Shown: piece after piece, positions 1-7,944 of the stretch | Layout of the letters: every line of letters starts with the position of its first letter | How positions within the stretch are numbered: the first letter of the stretch is position 1 | DNA from: CADEED01 sp046733635 | Lineage (GTDB): Bacteria > Pseudomonadota > Gammaproteobacteria > Steroidobacterales > Steroidobacteraceae | Direction of reading: 5' to 3' | Length of the DNA: 35,165 nt | Assembly: GCA_046733635.1 (NCBI GenBank) | Contig: JBKPPO010000066.1 | Location: 1-35,165, forward strand | Position numbers and translations under genes: made by a program | The notes under the pieces: generated by a model | The model's input: only the letters and a program-made list of their open reading frames with translations | The model's database searches: none | Told to the model about the DNA's origin: nothing

Positions 1-19
1 AGATGTGTATAAGAGACAG
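1..19 (+). other. Nextera (Tn5 mosaic end) sequencing adapter, not genomic
   Basis: The first 19 bases are exactly AGATGTGTATAAGAGACAG, the Tn5 mosaic-end sequence used in Nextera libraries. Read in frame it adds the residues MCIRDS to the front of the first ORF, a familiar contaminant N-terminus in protein databases. Genomic sequence starts at about base 20. The first gene therefore lacks its true start, and the apparent ATG at position 3 must not be used. Confidence 0.97.
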
Positions 20-587
20 CTACAACCGCGTGACGGATTTCTATTTCGACGATGCCAGCCATGCGGCTCTACGTGAGGCCTACGAAGCAGACGCGGCCGT
101 CATCACTCCGCACCCGCGCGCGCACGCAACGATCGCGGACAAGCGCAATCTCGTGCGATTCACGGACGAAGCGTTCCTTCGATCCATCGGCGCGAACGAA
201 CAGGACATCACCACGCTGCTCGCCGGTATTCCGGAAACCAGGGTGGTCGAGGGCTGCTCCGAAAGCTGGTGGCGAGATCGAAAGGGCTGGTTCTTCAAGC
301 CCGCCGGTGGCTTCGGCAGTCGTGGCGCCTACCGTGGCGACAAGATCACCCGGCGTGCTTTCGGTGAGGTCGTGCAGGGCGGGTATGTGGCACAGCAGCT
401 GGCGCCCCCCGGAGAGCGTCTTCGCAATAGTGCCGAGGGCGCGCATGTTTTCAAGGTCGACGTCCGTTGCTACGTGTATGAGGGCGCTGTCCAGTTGCTG
501 GCCGCTCGCCTCTATCAAGGTCAGACCACGAACTTCCGGACCGTGGGCGGGGGCTTCTCCCCGGTGATCGAGCTGCTCGACGTATAG
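20..587 (+). CDS. ATP-grasp-like protein, C-terminal part (5' truncated)
   Basis: About 188 codons of genomic reading frame end at TAG 585-587; the start is lost in the adapter. The stretch GWFFKPAGGFGSRGAYRGDK looks like the glycine-rich nucleotide-binding loop of (circularly permuted) ATP-grasp ligases. It is followed by the acidic/basic strand FKVDVRCYVYEG and by TTNFRTVGGGFSPV. Such proteins couple ATP hydrolysis to ligation of a carboxylate to an amine. The substrate cannot be told from this fragment and the fold assignment is an inference from a few motifs. The stop codon overlaps the TATAGT box in front of the next gene. Confidence 0.5.
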
Positions 588-588
588 T
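583..588 (+). promoter_or_regulatory. Candidate -10 box of a leaderless CDF transcript
   Basis: TATAGT lies 6 nt before the GTG start at 595 and includes the stop codon of the upstream gene. No Shine-Dalgarno sequence fits between it and the start. A transcript starting about 7 nt after this box would begin at the start codon. No good -35 box is visible. Confidence 0.4.
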
Positions 589-594
589 GCGGCG

Positions 595-1182
595 GTGACC
601 GCTGTCGCCGAACGACTTCGCCGCGCCGTCATGCTCGTGGCGGCACTCAACTTCGCGTATTTCTTCGTGGAGTTCGCCGTGGCGCGCGCGATTGGTTCAG
701 TTGCGCTGTTCGCCGACTCCATCGACTTCCTCGAGGACGCGAGCGTGAACTTCCTGGTGCTGGTGGCGCTGGGCTGGACGACGCGCAAGCGCGCGGCGGT
801 CGGATTCCTGCTGGCGGCGTTGTTGCTGGTGCCGGGCGCGGCCACGGCGTGGATGGCGTGGTCGAAGCTCAATCAACCGGTGCCGCCGGCGGAGCTGCCG
901 ATGTCGCTTGCGGGTCTGGGTGCGCTCGCGGTCAATGTGTATTGCGCGTTCCTGCTCGTGAAAGTGCGCAACGTGGCGGGCAGTCTGTCGCGCGCGGCGT
1001 TTCTGTCGGCGCGTAATGATGCGTACGCCAATGTCGCCATCATCGTGGCGGCGGTGGTCACGATGTTCTGGGCCTCGGGATGGCCGGATCTGCTCGTCGG
1101 GATCGGCATATTCCTGCTCAATCTCGGGGCGGCGCACGAGGTGTTCGAGGCCGCGCGGAAGGAAGCGCGGCACGCGCCTTGA
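595..1182 (+). CDS. Short cation diffusion facilitator (CDF) transporter without cytosolic domain
   Basis: The product of 195 aa consists almost entirely of membrane segments, about residues 10-30, 33-60, 67-88, 103-124, 143-160 and 164-182. CDF proteins exchange Zn2+, Mn2+, Fe2+ or similar ions for protons across the inner membrane. The usual metal site is D/HxxxD in helix 2 and HxxxD in helix 5. Here helix 2 gives D44-x-x-x-D48 (IDFLEDASVN), and helix 5 gives S138-x-x-x-D142 (SARNDAYAN), so the expected His is Ser. The usual C-terminal cytosolic domain of about 80 residues is missing, although the frame ends cleanly at a TGA. GTG start at 595. The HD hydrolase follows after 14 nt. Confidence 0.75.
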   Translation: MTAVAERLRRAVMLVAALNFAYFFVEFAVARAIGSVALFADSIDFLEDASVNFLVLVALGWTTRKRAAVGFLLAALLLVPGAATAWMAWSKLNQPVPPAELPMSLAGLGALAVNVYCAFLLVKVRNVAGSLSRAAFLSARNDAYANVAIIVAAVVTMFWASGWPDLLVGIGIFLLNLGAAHEVFEAARKEARHAP

Positions 1183-1188
1183 TATAGT
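1183..1188 (+). promoter_or_regulatory. Candidate -10 box of a leaderless HD hydrolase transcript
   Basis: TATAGT directly follows the CDF stop codon (TGA 1180-1182) and lies 8 nt before the ATG at 1197. No ribosome binding site is visible in the gap. The arrangement matches the box in front of the CDF gene and the one at 34295. Confidence 0.4.
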
Positions 1189-1196
1189 CCGCACCC

Positions 1197-1724
1197 ATGC
1201 CGACGCACATGGAAACCGTCCTGCGCGCCGCGGCGTTCGCTGCGGAGAAGCACCGTAACGGGCGCCGCAAGGATGCCGAGGCGTCGCCGTACATCAACCA
1301 TCCGATCCAGCTCGCGTACATCCTGGTACAGGCGGACGTGGAGGATCCGGCGGTCCTGGCCGCGGCGCTGCTTCACGACACCATCGAAGACACCAACACC
1401 ACGCACGACGAGATCGAGATCGTGTTCGGACATGAGATCGCGAACATCGTCGCGGAGTGTTCCGACGACAAGACGCTGGGCAAGCTCGAGCGCAAACAGG
1501 CGCAGATCGATCATGCGGCGAAGATCAGCAAGAAGGCCAAGCTCGTGAAGCTGGCCGACAAGATCGCGAACGTCAGCGACATCGATGGCGCGCCGCCGGC
1601 GGGCTGGTCGTTGGAGCGCAAGCGCGAGTACTTCGACTGGGCGAAGAAGGTGGTGGACCAGATGCGCGGCACTCATCCTGCGCTCGAAGCGCGCTTCGAT
1701 GCGGAGTTCGCGAAGCGGCCTTGA
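1197..1724 (+). CDS. MESH1-like HD-domain (p)ppGpp 3'-pyrophosphohydrolase
   Basis: This 175 aa protein is a stand-alone HD hydrolase of the RelA/SpoT hydrolase-domain type. Its metal ligands read as H35 (NHPIQ), H60-D61 (LLHDTIEDT) and D121 (LVKLADKIANV), close to the numbering in animal MESH1. E64-D65 form the conserved ED pair after the HD motif. No synthetase, TGS or ACT domain is present, so it belongs with small alarmone hydrolases. The family removes pyrophosphate from ppGpp; some members act on NADPH instead, which sequence cannot decide. ATG 1197 was chosen; M5 at 1209 is an alternative. A REP-like element starts 15 nt after the stop. Confidence 0.8.
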   Translation: MPTHMETVLRAAAFAAEKHRNGRRKDAEASPYINHPIQLAYILVQADVEDPAVLAAALLHDTIEDTNTTHDEIEIVFGHEIANIVAECSDDKTLGKLERKQAQIDHAAKISKKAKLVKLADKIANVSDIDGAPPAGWSLERKREYFDWAKKVVDQMRGTHPALEARFDAEFAKRP

Positions 1725-1739
1725 ATGGAATGAATGGAA

Positions 1740-1774
1740 TGGGGACATTCCTCGTTTTCTAGAAAACGGGGACG
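1740..1774 (+). repeat. REP-like repeat, copy A1
   Basis: A 35-nt element starts TGGGGACATTCC, contains the perfect 16-nt palindrome CGTTTTCTAGAAAACG (1753-1768) and ends in GGGGACG. It lies 15 nt after the stop of the HD hydrolase gene and reads in the gene's direction. Together with 3 flanking bases it is an exact 38-nt inverted copy of A2 (2018-2055). Confidence 0.85.
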
Positions 1775-2017
1775 CGGCTCATTCCGGGCGCGGCCGATGA
1801 TTGGATCGCGCGGCCCGCTCGTCAGGAGCGAGCAGAGAGGGAATGACGTCAGACTCAGGACCGACCCGTTCTGTTTCTGCGCGCTGGCTATGCGCGCTCC
1901 AGCTGAAGCGGTATTGCTGAAACGAGGATTGCTCCCGCGCGCATGTCGCCGGCACCTCGGTTCTCGCTATTCCTCGGCCGGTCGAATTGTACTTCGGCCG
2001 TGCAACTGCCCCAGGCC
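1775..2017. other. Gene-free stretch between two inverted REP-like copies
   Basis: The 338-bp space between the convergent HD hydrolase (stop 1724) and META lipoprotein (stop 2063) genes holds REP copies A1 and A2 and these 243 bp. I see no convincing gene here. Small inverted repeats are present: GCTCG/CGAGC near 1816-1832, and two GCGCGC blocks near 1879-1896. The piece starting CGGCTCATTCCGGGC resembles the sequence after REP copy C (GCCTCACTCCGGGC at 5025), which may be shared flank. Confidence 0.5.
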
Positions 2018-2052
2018 CGTCCCCGTTTTCTAGAAAACGAGGAATGTCCCCA
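2018..2052 (-). repeat. REP-like repeat, copy A2
   Basis: On the minus strand this 35-nt element is identical to A1, with the palindrome CGTTTTCTAGAAAACG at its centre. It lies 10 nt after the stop codon of the META lipoprotein gene and reads in that gene's direction. A1 and A2 face each other across 243 bp. Confidence 0.85.
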
Positions 2053-2062
2053 TTCGCCCAGT

Positions 2063-2509
2063 TCAGAGGTAGACAGACTCGAACTGCGCCAACGACTTCC
2101 CATCGGCGTCGAAGAGCTCCAGCCGCTCGCCGTCTATCTTCCACGTCGCGCTGTCGCGCAGCGCGTTGAGGAACAGCCCTTCCGTGACCATCCCGTGTTC
2201 GCAGGCCATGAGGGTGCTGCCGACTTCTTCGAAACGCAGCTTGTCGCCTTCGATGCGATAACGGCCCATCAGGTGATTGCAGCCGGCGAAGCCCGCGACG
2301 CGGAGTTCGTCGAGATGCAGCACGAAATGGGGCTCGCGCTGGTTCTCGGCGACGGTCACCGGCTGGCCGTCGACCGCGAGCAGCTTCCAGTAAGTGTTCG
2401 TCAGCGAGGCAGTGGGCTCCGTCTCGCTCGCGGTGGGGACGCAGGCGGCGAGCGCCAGGGTGAGAAGCAGCGCGGCGGCGCGGATGACGTAGGGGCGATG
2501 CATGCGCAT
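2063..2509 (-). CDS. META-domain lipoprotein (HslJ-like)
   Basis: This 148 aa exported lipoprotein begins with a signal peptide ending in the lipobox LAAC, with Cys23 as the predicted lipidated residue. Asp is not at +2, so outer-membrane sorting is likely. A META domain follows at about residues 36-145: NTYWKLLAVDGQPV, then GFAGCNHLMGRYRIEG, then STLMAC, the usual order in the family. The family includes HslJ, linked to heat and novobiocin resistance in E. coli; the molecular role is unknown. ATG 2509 is used; M3 at 2503 is also possible. It is transcribed away from the SDR gene. Confidence 0.82.
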   Translation of the reverse strand: MRMHRPYVIRAAALLLTLALAACVPTASETEPTASLTNTYWKLLAVDGQPVTVAENQREPHFVLHLDELRVAGFAGCNHLMGRYRIEGDKLRFEEVGSTLMACEHGMVTEGLFLNALRDSATWKIDGERLELFDADGKSLAQFESVYL

Positions 2510-2662
2510 ACGTTACGCCAAAAGTCAGCCGATGCCGAAGCGAGGTCGGCGCGGGGCGAGACCGGATGGCGAATCTTGGGCGCGCCGGGCGGGCCGGTCG
2601 ACGACTGCCTCGCGAGCATCGCCGCGGGCAGACTCACGCTCCGGTCAATGACGAGGCGAATC

Positions 2663-3502
2663 ATGCACGCGAAGACGAAATCCCAGCAGCCGCCGGGCAG
2701 CGAGAAGGACCTGCGGCCGCGCGCCGATCACGGCGAAGAGAGCTACGAGGGCCACGGCCGTCTGCGAGACAAGGTGGCGATCATCACGGGCGGCGACAGC
2801 GGCATCGGGCGCGCAGTCGCGATTGCCTATGCGCGCGAAGGCGCGGACGTGGTCGTGAGTTATCTCAGCGAGCACGAAGACGCGCGTGAAACGCAGAAGT
2901 GGGTGGAGCAGGCGGGTCGCAAATGCGTGCTCGTGCCCGGGGATATCGGCGACGCGGCGCATTGCCGCAACCTCGTGCGGCGTGCGGTCGACGAGTTCGG
3001 TCGCCTGGACATCCTCATCAACAATGCCGCGTACCAGATGACGCATGAGTCCCTGGACGAGATCAGCGACGAGGAGTGGGTGCACACGTTCGCCACCAAC
3101 ATCCATTCGAACTTCTTTCTCGCGAAGGCGGCGCTGCCGCACATGAAAAAGGGCGCGTCGATCATCAACACCTCGTCGATCAATGCGGACAAGCCGAATC
3201 CGGGACTGCTCCCGTACGCCACGACCAAAGGCGCGATCGCGAACTTCACGTCGGGACTGGGGCAGTTGCTGGCGGAGCGCGGCATCCGCGTGAATTGTGT
3301 GGCGCCGGGGCCCATCTGGACGCCGTTGATCCCGTCGACGATGCCGCCCGAAAAGGTGGAGAAGTTCGGCGAGAACACGCCGCTCAAGCGCGCCGGGCAG
3401 CCGAGAGAGGTGGCGCCGGTCTACGTGTTTCTGGCATCGGAGGACGCGAGCTACGTGACCGGGGCGGTGTACGCCGTCACTGGCGGCACGCCGATGCTCT
3501 GA
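2663..3502 (+). CDS. SDR-family oxidoreductase (YhdF/GSP39-like)
   Basis: This 279 aa short-chain dehydrogenase has the Rossmann glycine motif TGGDSGIG (42-49), the NNAA motif near 120, the catalytic Ser in INTSS (about 171) and Y185-x-x-x-K189 (YATTK). The family reduces or oxidises carbonyl/alcohol groups with NAD(P)H. The polar N-terminal extension of about 35 residues (KSQQPPGSEKDLRPRADHGE) is typical of the general-stress subgroup. The frame stays open to 1943, but only the part after 2663 looks like protein. ATG 2663 is preferred because GAGG lies 7 nt upstream; ATG 2648 is an alternative. It ends in the expected GGTPML-type C-terminus. Confidence 0.87.
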   Translation: MHAKTKSQQPPGSEKDLRPRADHGEESYEGHGRLRDKVAIITGGDSGIGRAVAIAYAREGADVVVSYLSEHEDARETQKWVEQAGRKCVLVPGDIGDAAHCRNLVRRAVDEFGRLDILINNAAYQMTHESLDEISDEEWVHTFATNIHSNFFLAKAALPHMKKGASIINTSSINADKPNPGLLPYATTKGAIANFTSGLGQLLAERGIRVNCVAPGPIWTPLIPSTMPPEKVEKFGENTPLKRAGQPREVAPVYVFLASEDASYVTGAVYAVTGGTPML

Positions 3503-3511
3503 CCACCCGCG

Positions 3512-3542
3512 AAAAAAAAAGGGCGCCGCGAAAGCGGCGCCC
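3512..3542 (-). terminator. Rho-independent terminator (minus-strand reading)
   Basis: GGGCGCCGC (3521-3529), GAAA tetraloop and GCGGCGCCC (3534-3542) form a 9-bp GC-rich stem. Nine A's at 3512-3520 become the U-tract on the minus strand. It therefore ends transcripts of the haloperoxidase-like gene at 3623-4900, read leftwards. The SDR gene ends just to its left, so the hairpin may also slow transcripts coming from that side. Confidence 0.85.
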
Positions 3543-3586
3543 CGAGGGGTGACACGCGAGGTGTCAGGGAGTGCGGATTCGAGGTG

Positions 3587-3621
3587 CGTCCCCGTTTCCT
3601 AGAAATCGAGGAATGTCCCCA
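3587..3621 (-). repeat. REP-like repeat, copy A3
   Basis: This copy differs from A1/A2 at two positions only: the palindrome core reads, on the plus strand, GTTTCCTAGAAATC instead of GTTTTCTAGAAAAC. On the minus strand it begins 1 nt after the TGA stop of the haloperoxidase-like gene and reads in that gene's direction. It lies between that stop and the terminator at 3512-3542, so it should be transcribed. Confidence 0.85.
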
Positions 3622-3622
3622 T

Positions 3623-4900
3623 TCAGTTCTTGGGGCGCATGTAGTTGCCGAAGATGTAACCGGCCACCTTCGGGCAGACTTCCTGGCTCGCGGTCGTGTC
3701 GAAGTGGAAGTGGATGCCGCCGTATTCACGACTGATGGCCTGGTGCTCGGAGAGCTGCGAGAAGCTCTTGAAGCCCAGAGTCACGTTGGTATTGCCGTTG
3801 ATGCCTTCCCAGGTCACGCGGAAGTCCGTGTCGTCGTAGCCGTAGAAGAGCTGCAACGCGCGCGCTGCGCCGGAACCGATGCAGGCCATGTTGCCGGCGT
3901 AGGCCGGGTACGGCGGCGTCGGCAGCAGCGGCATCCAGGTCGGATCCGCATCCGTTGCGGGATTCATGTCGGTATCCGCGAGCTGGATCGCGTGCACCGG
4001 GCGCCACAGCGAGTAGGCGTATTTGCTGGCCATCGAGGTCTGCACGGCATCCTGGATCGTCGTGTTCAGCAACGCGAACAGGCGGGCCGAATCGATGAGG
4101 GAGAGGCCGCGATCGGTCGCGCTGTCACGCGCCACCTGGTTCCACACGCCGTGCCAATGCGTCTTGTAGTTGATGCTGGCCCAGAGGCGTGCCTGCTGGG
4201 TCTGCTCGGCCGTGCGCACGGTGCTGTTCACGCCGCCGATGGCCTTGATCTCGTTCACGCCATCCGCGTATTCCTGGCTGTCGAGCTCGGGCGGACGGCG
4301 CGGCATGAAGTAGTAAGGCCGCGGCAGGCCCAGGGGCATCGCATCCACGGACTGCACGAAGCCCGCGGCGGCGAACGCCGGAGGCGTCGGGCGCCACACG
4401 CCCGGCACCGGTGCCGGCGTGAAGGTCTGCGGCTGGCTCCAGCCGTCATTGCTGCGCCATTCGAGGATTTTCTTCGCCACTTCCTTGCCCACGGCCACGC
4501 CGAGCTGCGCACGCGCGGGGTCGATGTTCGCGAGACGAGCGGCGAGCGCCGCGTCGTAGCTGGCCGAGCCGGCCGGCTGCAGCGCGACGAGCACGTCGCG
4601 CGCGGCCTGCGCAGCGGCGGCTTCCGTCGAGGCCGAGCGCGAGGCCGTCACCTTGACGCGATACGGCGAGTAGCTGCCTTCGATGGAATTGACGGCATCG
4701 AACATGGCGATGTGCATGAGCGCATAGGGACGCGGCAGCAACACGCCGGCCGAAGCGGGGACGTTGGCTTCGGCAATCGAATTCCATTGCGTGATGACGG
4801 AGGCGTCCTGCCCGGCAACCGGCGTGCTGGCCTGGGTGGCGGTAGTGAGGGTGAGCGCGCCAGCCAACACGGCCAGCGGGACTCGAACGGATTTGAACAT
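3623..4900 (-). CDS. Exported vanadium-dependent haloperoxidase / PAP2-like protein with altered His site
   Basis: The 425 aa product has a signal peptide (about 1-25, cleavage near ATQAS). Three vanadate/phosphate-site motifs of the PAP2/haloperoxidase superfamily can be sought. Motif 1 is intact as K293-xxxxxx-R300-P301 (KYAYSLWRP). Motif 3 is intact as S390-R391-xxxxx-H397-xxx-D401 (SREYGGIHFHFD). Motif 2, normally PSGH, reads AYAGNMAC (333-340), so Met338 or Asn337 stands where the catalytic or vanadate-stabilising His is expected. Normal haloperoxidase chemistry is therefore uncertain. ATG 4900 is preceded by GGGAGC at a good distance; the frame stays open upstream to 4996 without support. 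Confidence 0.78.
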   Translation of the reverse strand: MFKSVRVPLAVLAGALTLTTATQASTPVAGQDASVITQWNSIAEANVPASAGVLLPRPYALMHIAMFDAVNSIEGSYSPYRVKVTASRSASTEAAAAQAARDVLVALQPAGSASYDAALAARLANIDPARAQLGVAVGKEVAKKILEWRSNDGWSQPQTFTPAPVPGVWRPTPPAFAAAGFVQSVDAMPLGLPRPYYFMPRRPPELDSQEYADGVNEIKAIGGVNSTVRTAEQTQQARLWASINYKTHWHGVWNQVARDSATDRGLSLIDSARLFALLNTTIQDAVQTSMASKYAYSLWRPVHAIQLADTDMNPATDADPTWMPLLPTPPYPAYAGNMACIGSGAARALQLFYGYDDTDFRVTWEGINGNTNVTLGFKSFSQLSEHQAISREYGGIHFHFDTTASQEVCPKVAGYIFGNYMRPKN

Positions 4901-4953
4901 TGAAAGCTCCCGAACGATTGAGGTGAATTGACGGCGCGCATGGTCGATGCGCC

Positions 4954-4989
4954 GCGTGGGAGCGGGCGTGGGAAGCAGCGTGGGAAATG
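4954..4989 (+). repeat. Three 12-bp tandem units starting GCGTGGGA
   Basis: GCGTGGGA occurs at 4954, 4966 and 4978, an exact 12-nt period with diverged tails. It lies upstream of the haloperoxidase-like gene and runs into REP copy C. It may only be local slippage. Confidence 0.5.
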
Positions 4990-5023
4990 GGGTCACTCCC
5001 CATTTGCTGGCAAAAAGGGGTCA
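4988..5023 (+). repeat. REP-like repeat, copy C
   Basis: The element begins TGGGGTCACTCCCCATTTGC and ends GGGGTCA, with a core TTTGCTGGCAAA. It aligns with copy B (14006-14040) apart from about five substitutions and one extra A. AAATGGGG (4985-4992) can pair with CCCCATTT (4998-5005). Unlike the other copies it does not directly follow a stop codon in its own direction; it lies between the start of the haloperoxidase-like gene and the stop of the zinc-ribbon gene. Confidence 0.7.
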
Positions 5024-5071
5024 GGCCTCACTCCGGGCTCTGCTCGGCTCGTCGGCTGGAGCGGCTTCAAT

Positions 5072-5278
5072 TCAACGCTTGCCGCGGGGGAACGACACGA
5101 TCCGCGCCGACGACGAACCGCCGGTGTGCCACACCTTGATCTGCGACGGCTCGCGGTTGCGGCACAACGTGCAGCGGAAACGCGCGCCGGCGGGCAGCGG
5201 TAGTTCGGTGACTTCGCGCTGCGCCTTGTGACCGCAACGGCGGCATTCGATGAAGATGGTGGCGTGACCTCGGGCCAT
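5072..5278 (-). CDS. Small zinc-ribbon protein, unknown function
   Basis: This 68 aa protein carries two CxxC knuckles, C12-x-x-C15 (ECRRCGHKAQ) and C36-x-x-C39 (RCTLCRNREP), 20 residues apart, as in zinc ribbons. The C-terminal part is basic and polar. It may bind nucleic acid or another protein, but nothing in the sequence identifies a partner. ATG 5278 gives a start just before the first strand; upstream there is a poor TACGCT box 6 nt away and no clear ribosome binding site. A longer ORF in another frame over the same region is a shadow. Confidence 0.65.
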   Translation of the reverse strand: MARGHATIFIECRRCGHKAQREVTELPLPAGARFRCTLCRNREPSQIKVWHTGGSSSARIVSFPRGKR

Positions 5279-5429
5279 GTGCGAAGCGTACGGCGCGACG
5301 TGCCATCACCAGCAAATCGGTGACAGCACTACTGTATGAAATCGACGGCGCTCTTATGTCACTTTGGAAGTGGCGCGCCAATCGGGCGCTGCTACATTCC
5401 GCCGCAGTCCTTCATAGAAGAAGAACACC

Positions 5430-6215
5430 ATGACAAGAACGGGACGTTTCCTGACCTCACTACTGCTGTCCGGCTACTTCGCGCCCGCGCAGGCCATTCC
5501 GATCACATTCGACCTGGCCGGCACGCTGCGGCAGACGGCGATCATCGATTCGGTCGCCGGCACCCAGACTTTCGATCTCTCACGAGCCGGTACAGCGTTC
5601 TCCGCGCAGTTCGTGCTGGAAACGGATTTGTTCCTGCCGCCGATCGTCTCCGAATCGGAACTCAATCACCGACTGTCGTTCCGGTCGTCCACACCGGAAG
5701 CCGTGCTACGCAGTTTCACGCTGGGCGGCGTCGACCTGCCGCTGTCGCCTTACGCCTGGAATCAGGACTTCATCTCGGTGGGTGACTCGAAAGGTACGGT
5801 GTGTACCGAAGCCGGCTGCCGTTACGCGCCCGACCAGTGGAATCTCAGCATGCTCTCCGAAGAGATCGGGAGCCAGGGCGCCAGCGCGCGACGCACGATC
5901 TCGATGGGCCTCGTCGAAGATTCCATGCCCGGTGCGTCCGAAGGCGGGCAGTGGTTCGATTTCGACGACGGGTTCGACATCGGCACGATCGCCGCGCTTC
6001 CGCTGGACGTGATCATGCCGCCGAGCCTGTCCATGTCCGATTACCGCTTCAGTTGCGCGGAGCGATGCACGCCGATCGGCCAATCGTGGACCGTCTTCGA
6101 AGTCACGAGCTTCACGCGCAGCGTGGGGAACGTCCCGGAGCCGGGCACGCTCGCGCTCCTGGGTGTGGGCCTGGCGCTTGGCGCGGCGTTGCGCCGGCGC
6201 CGCGAGAAAGCCTGA
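5430..6215 (+). CDS. PEP-CTERM sorting-domain protein
   Basis: The 261 aa product has a signal peptide (about 1-23, ending near PAQA), a beta-rich, mostly polar middle and a C-terminal PEP-CTERM tag. The tag starts VPEPGTLALLG at residue 235, continues as a hydrophobic helix and ends in RRRREKA. PEP-CTERM proteins are processed by an exosortase and usually end up at the cell surface or in an exopolysaccharide matrix. No exosortase or EPS gene is present in this window. Two Cys pairs (CTEAGC near 120 and CAERC near 208) suggest disulphides. AGAAGAAG before ATG 5430 serves as ribosome binding site. A terminator follows. Confidence 0.87.
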   Translation: MTRTGRFLTSLLLSGYFAPAQAIPITFDLAGTLRQTAIIDSVAGTQTFDLSRAGTAFSAQFVLETDLFLPPIVSESELNHRLSFRSSTPEAVLRSFTLGGVDLPLSPYAWNQDFISVGDSKGTVCTEAGCRYAPDQWNLSMLSEEIGSQGASARRTISMGLVEDSMPGASEGGQWFDFDDGFDIGTIAALPLDVIMPPSLSMSDYRFSCAERCTPIGQSWTVFEVTSFTRSVGNVPEPGTLALLGVGLALGAALRRRREKA

Positions 6216-6238
6216 AGGACAGATTCGGGGGGAGGAGA

Positions 6239-6260
6239 GGCCGCCTTCGGGCGGCCTTTT
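6239..6260 (+). terminator. Rho-independent terminator after the PEP-CTERM gene
   Basis: GGCCGCC (6239-6245), UUCG tetraloop, GGCGGCC (6250-6256) and TTTT. The U-tract fits plus-strand reading. It lies between the convergent PEP-CTERM and hutU genes. Confidence 0.85.
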
Positions 6261-6267
6261 CGTTGGA

Positions 6268-7940
<1,673 letters not shown>

Positions 7941-7944
<4 letters not shown>

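Noticed and set aside
1943..2662. N-terminal extension of the SDR gene by 240 codons
   Set aside because: The extension is antisense to the META lipoprotein gene and includes REP copy A2; the SDR domain, a ribosome binding site and a family-like N-terminus begin at 2663.
3584..4903. Open frame of 439 codons on the plus strand
   Set aside because: It mirrors the haloperoxidase-like gene, which has a signal peptide, family motifs, ribosome binding site and terminator on the minus strand.
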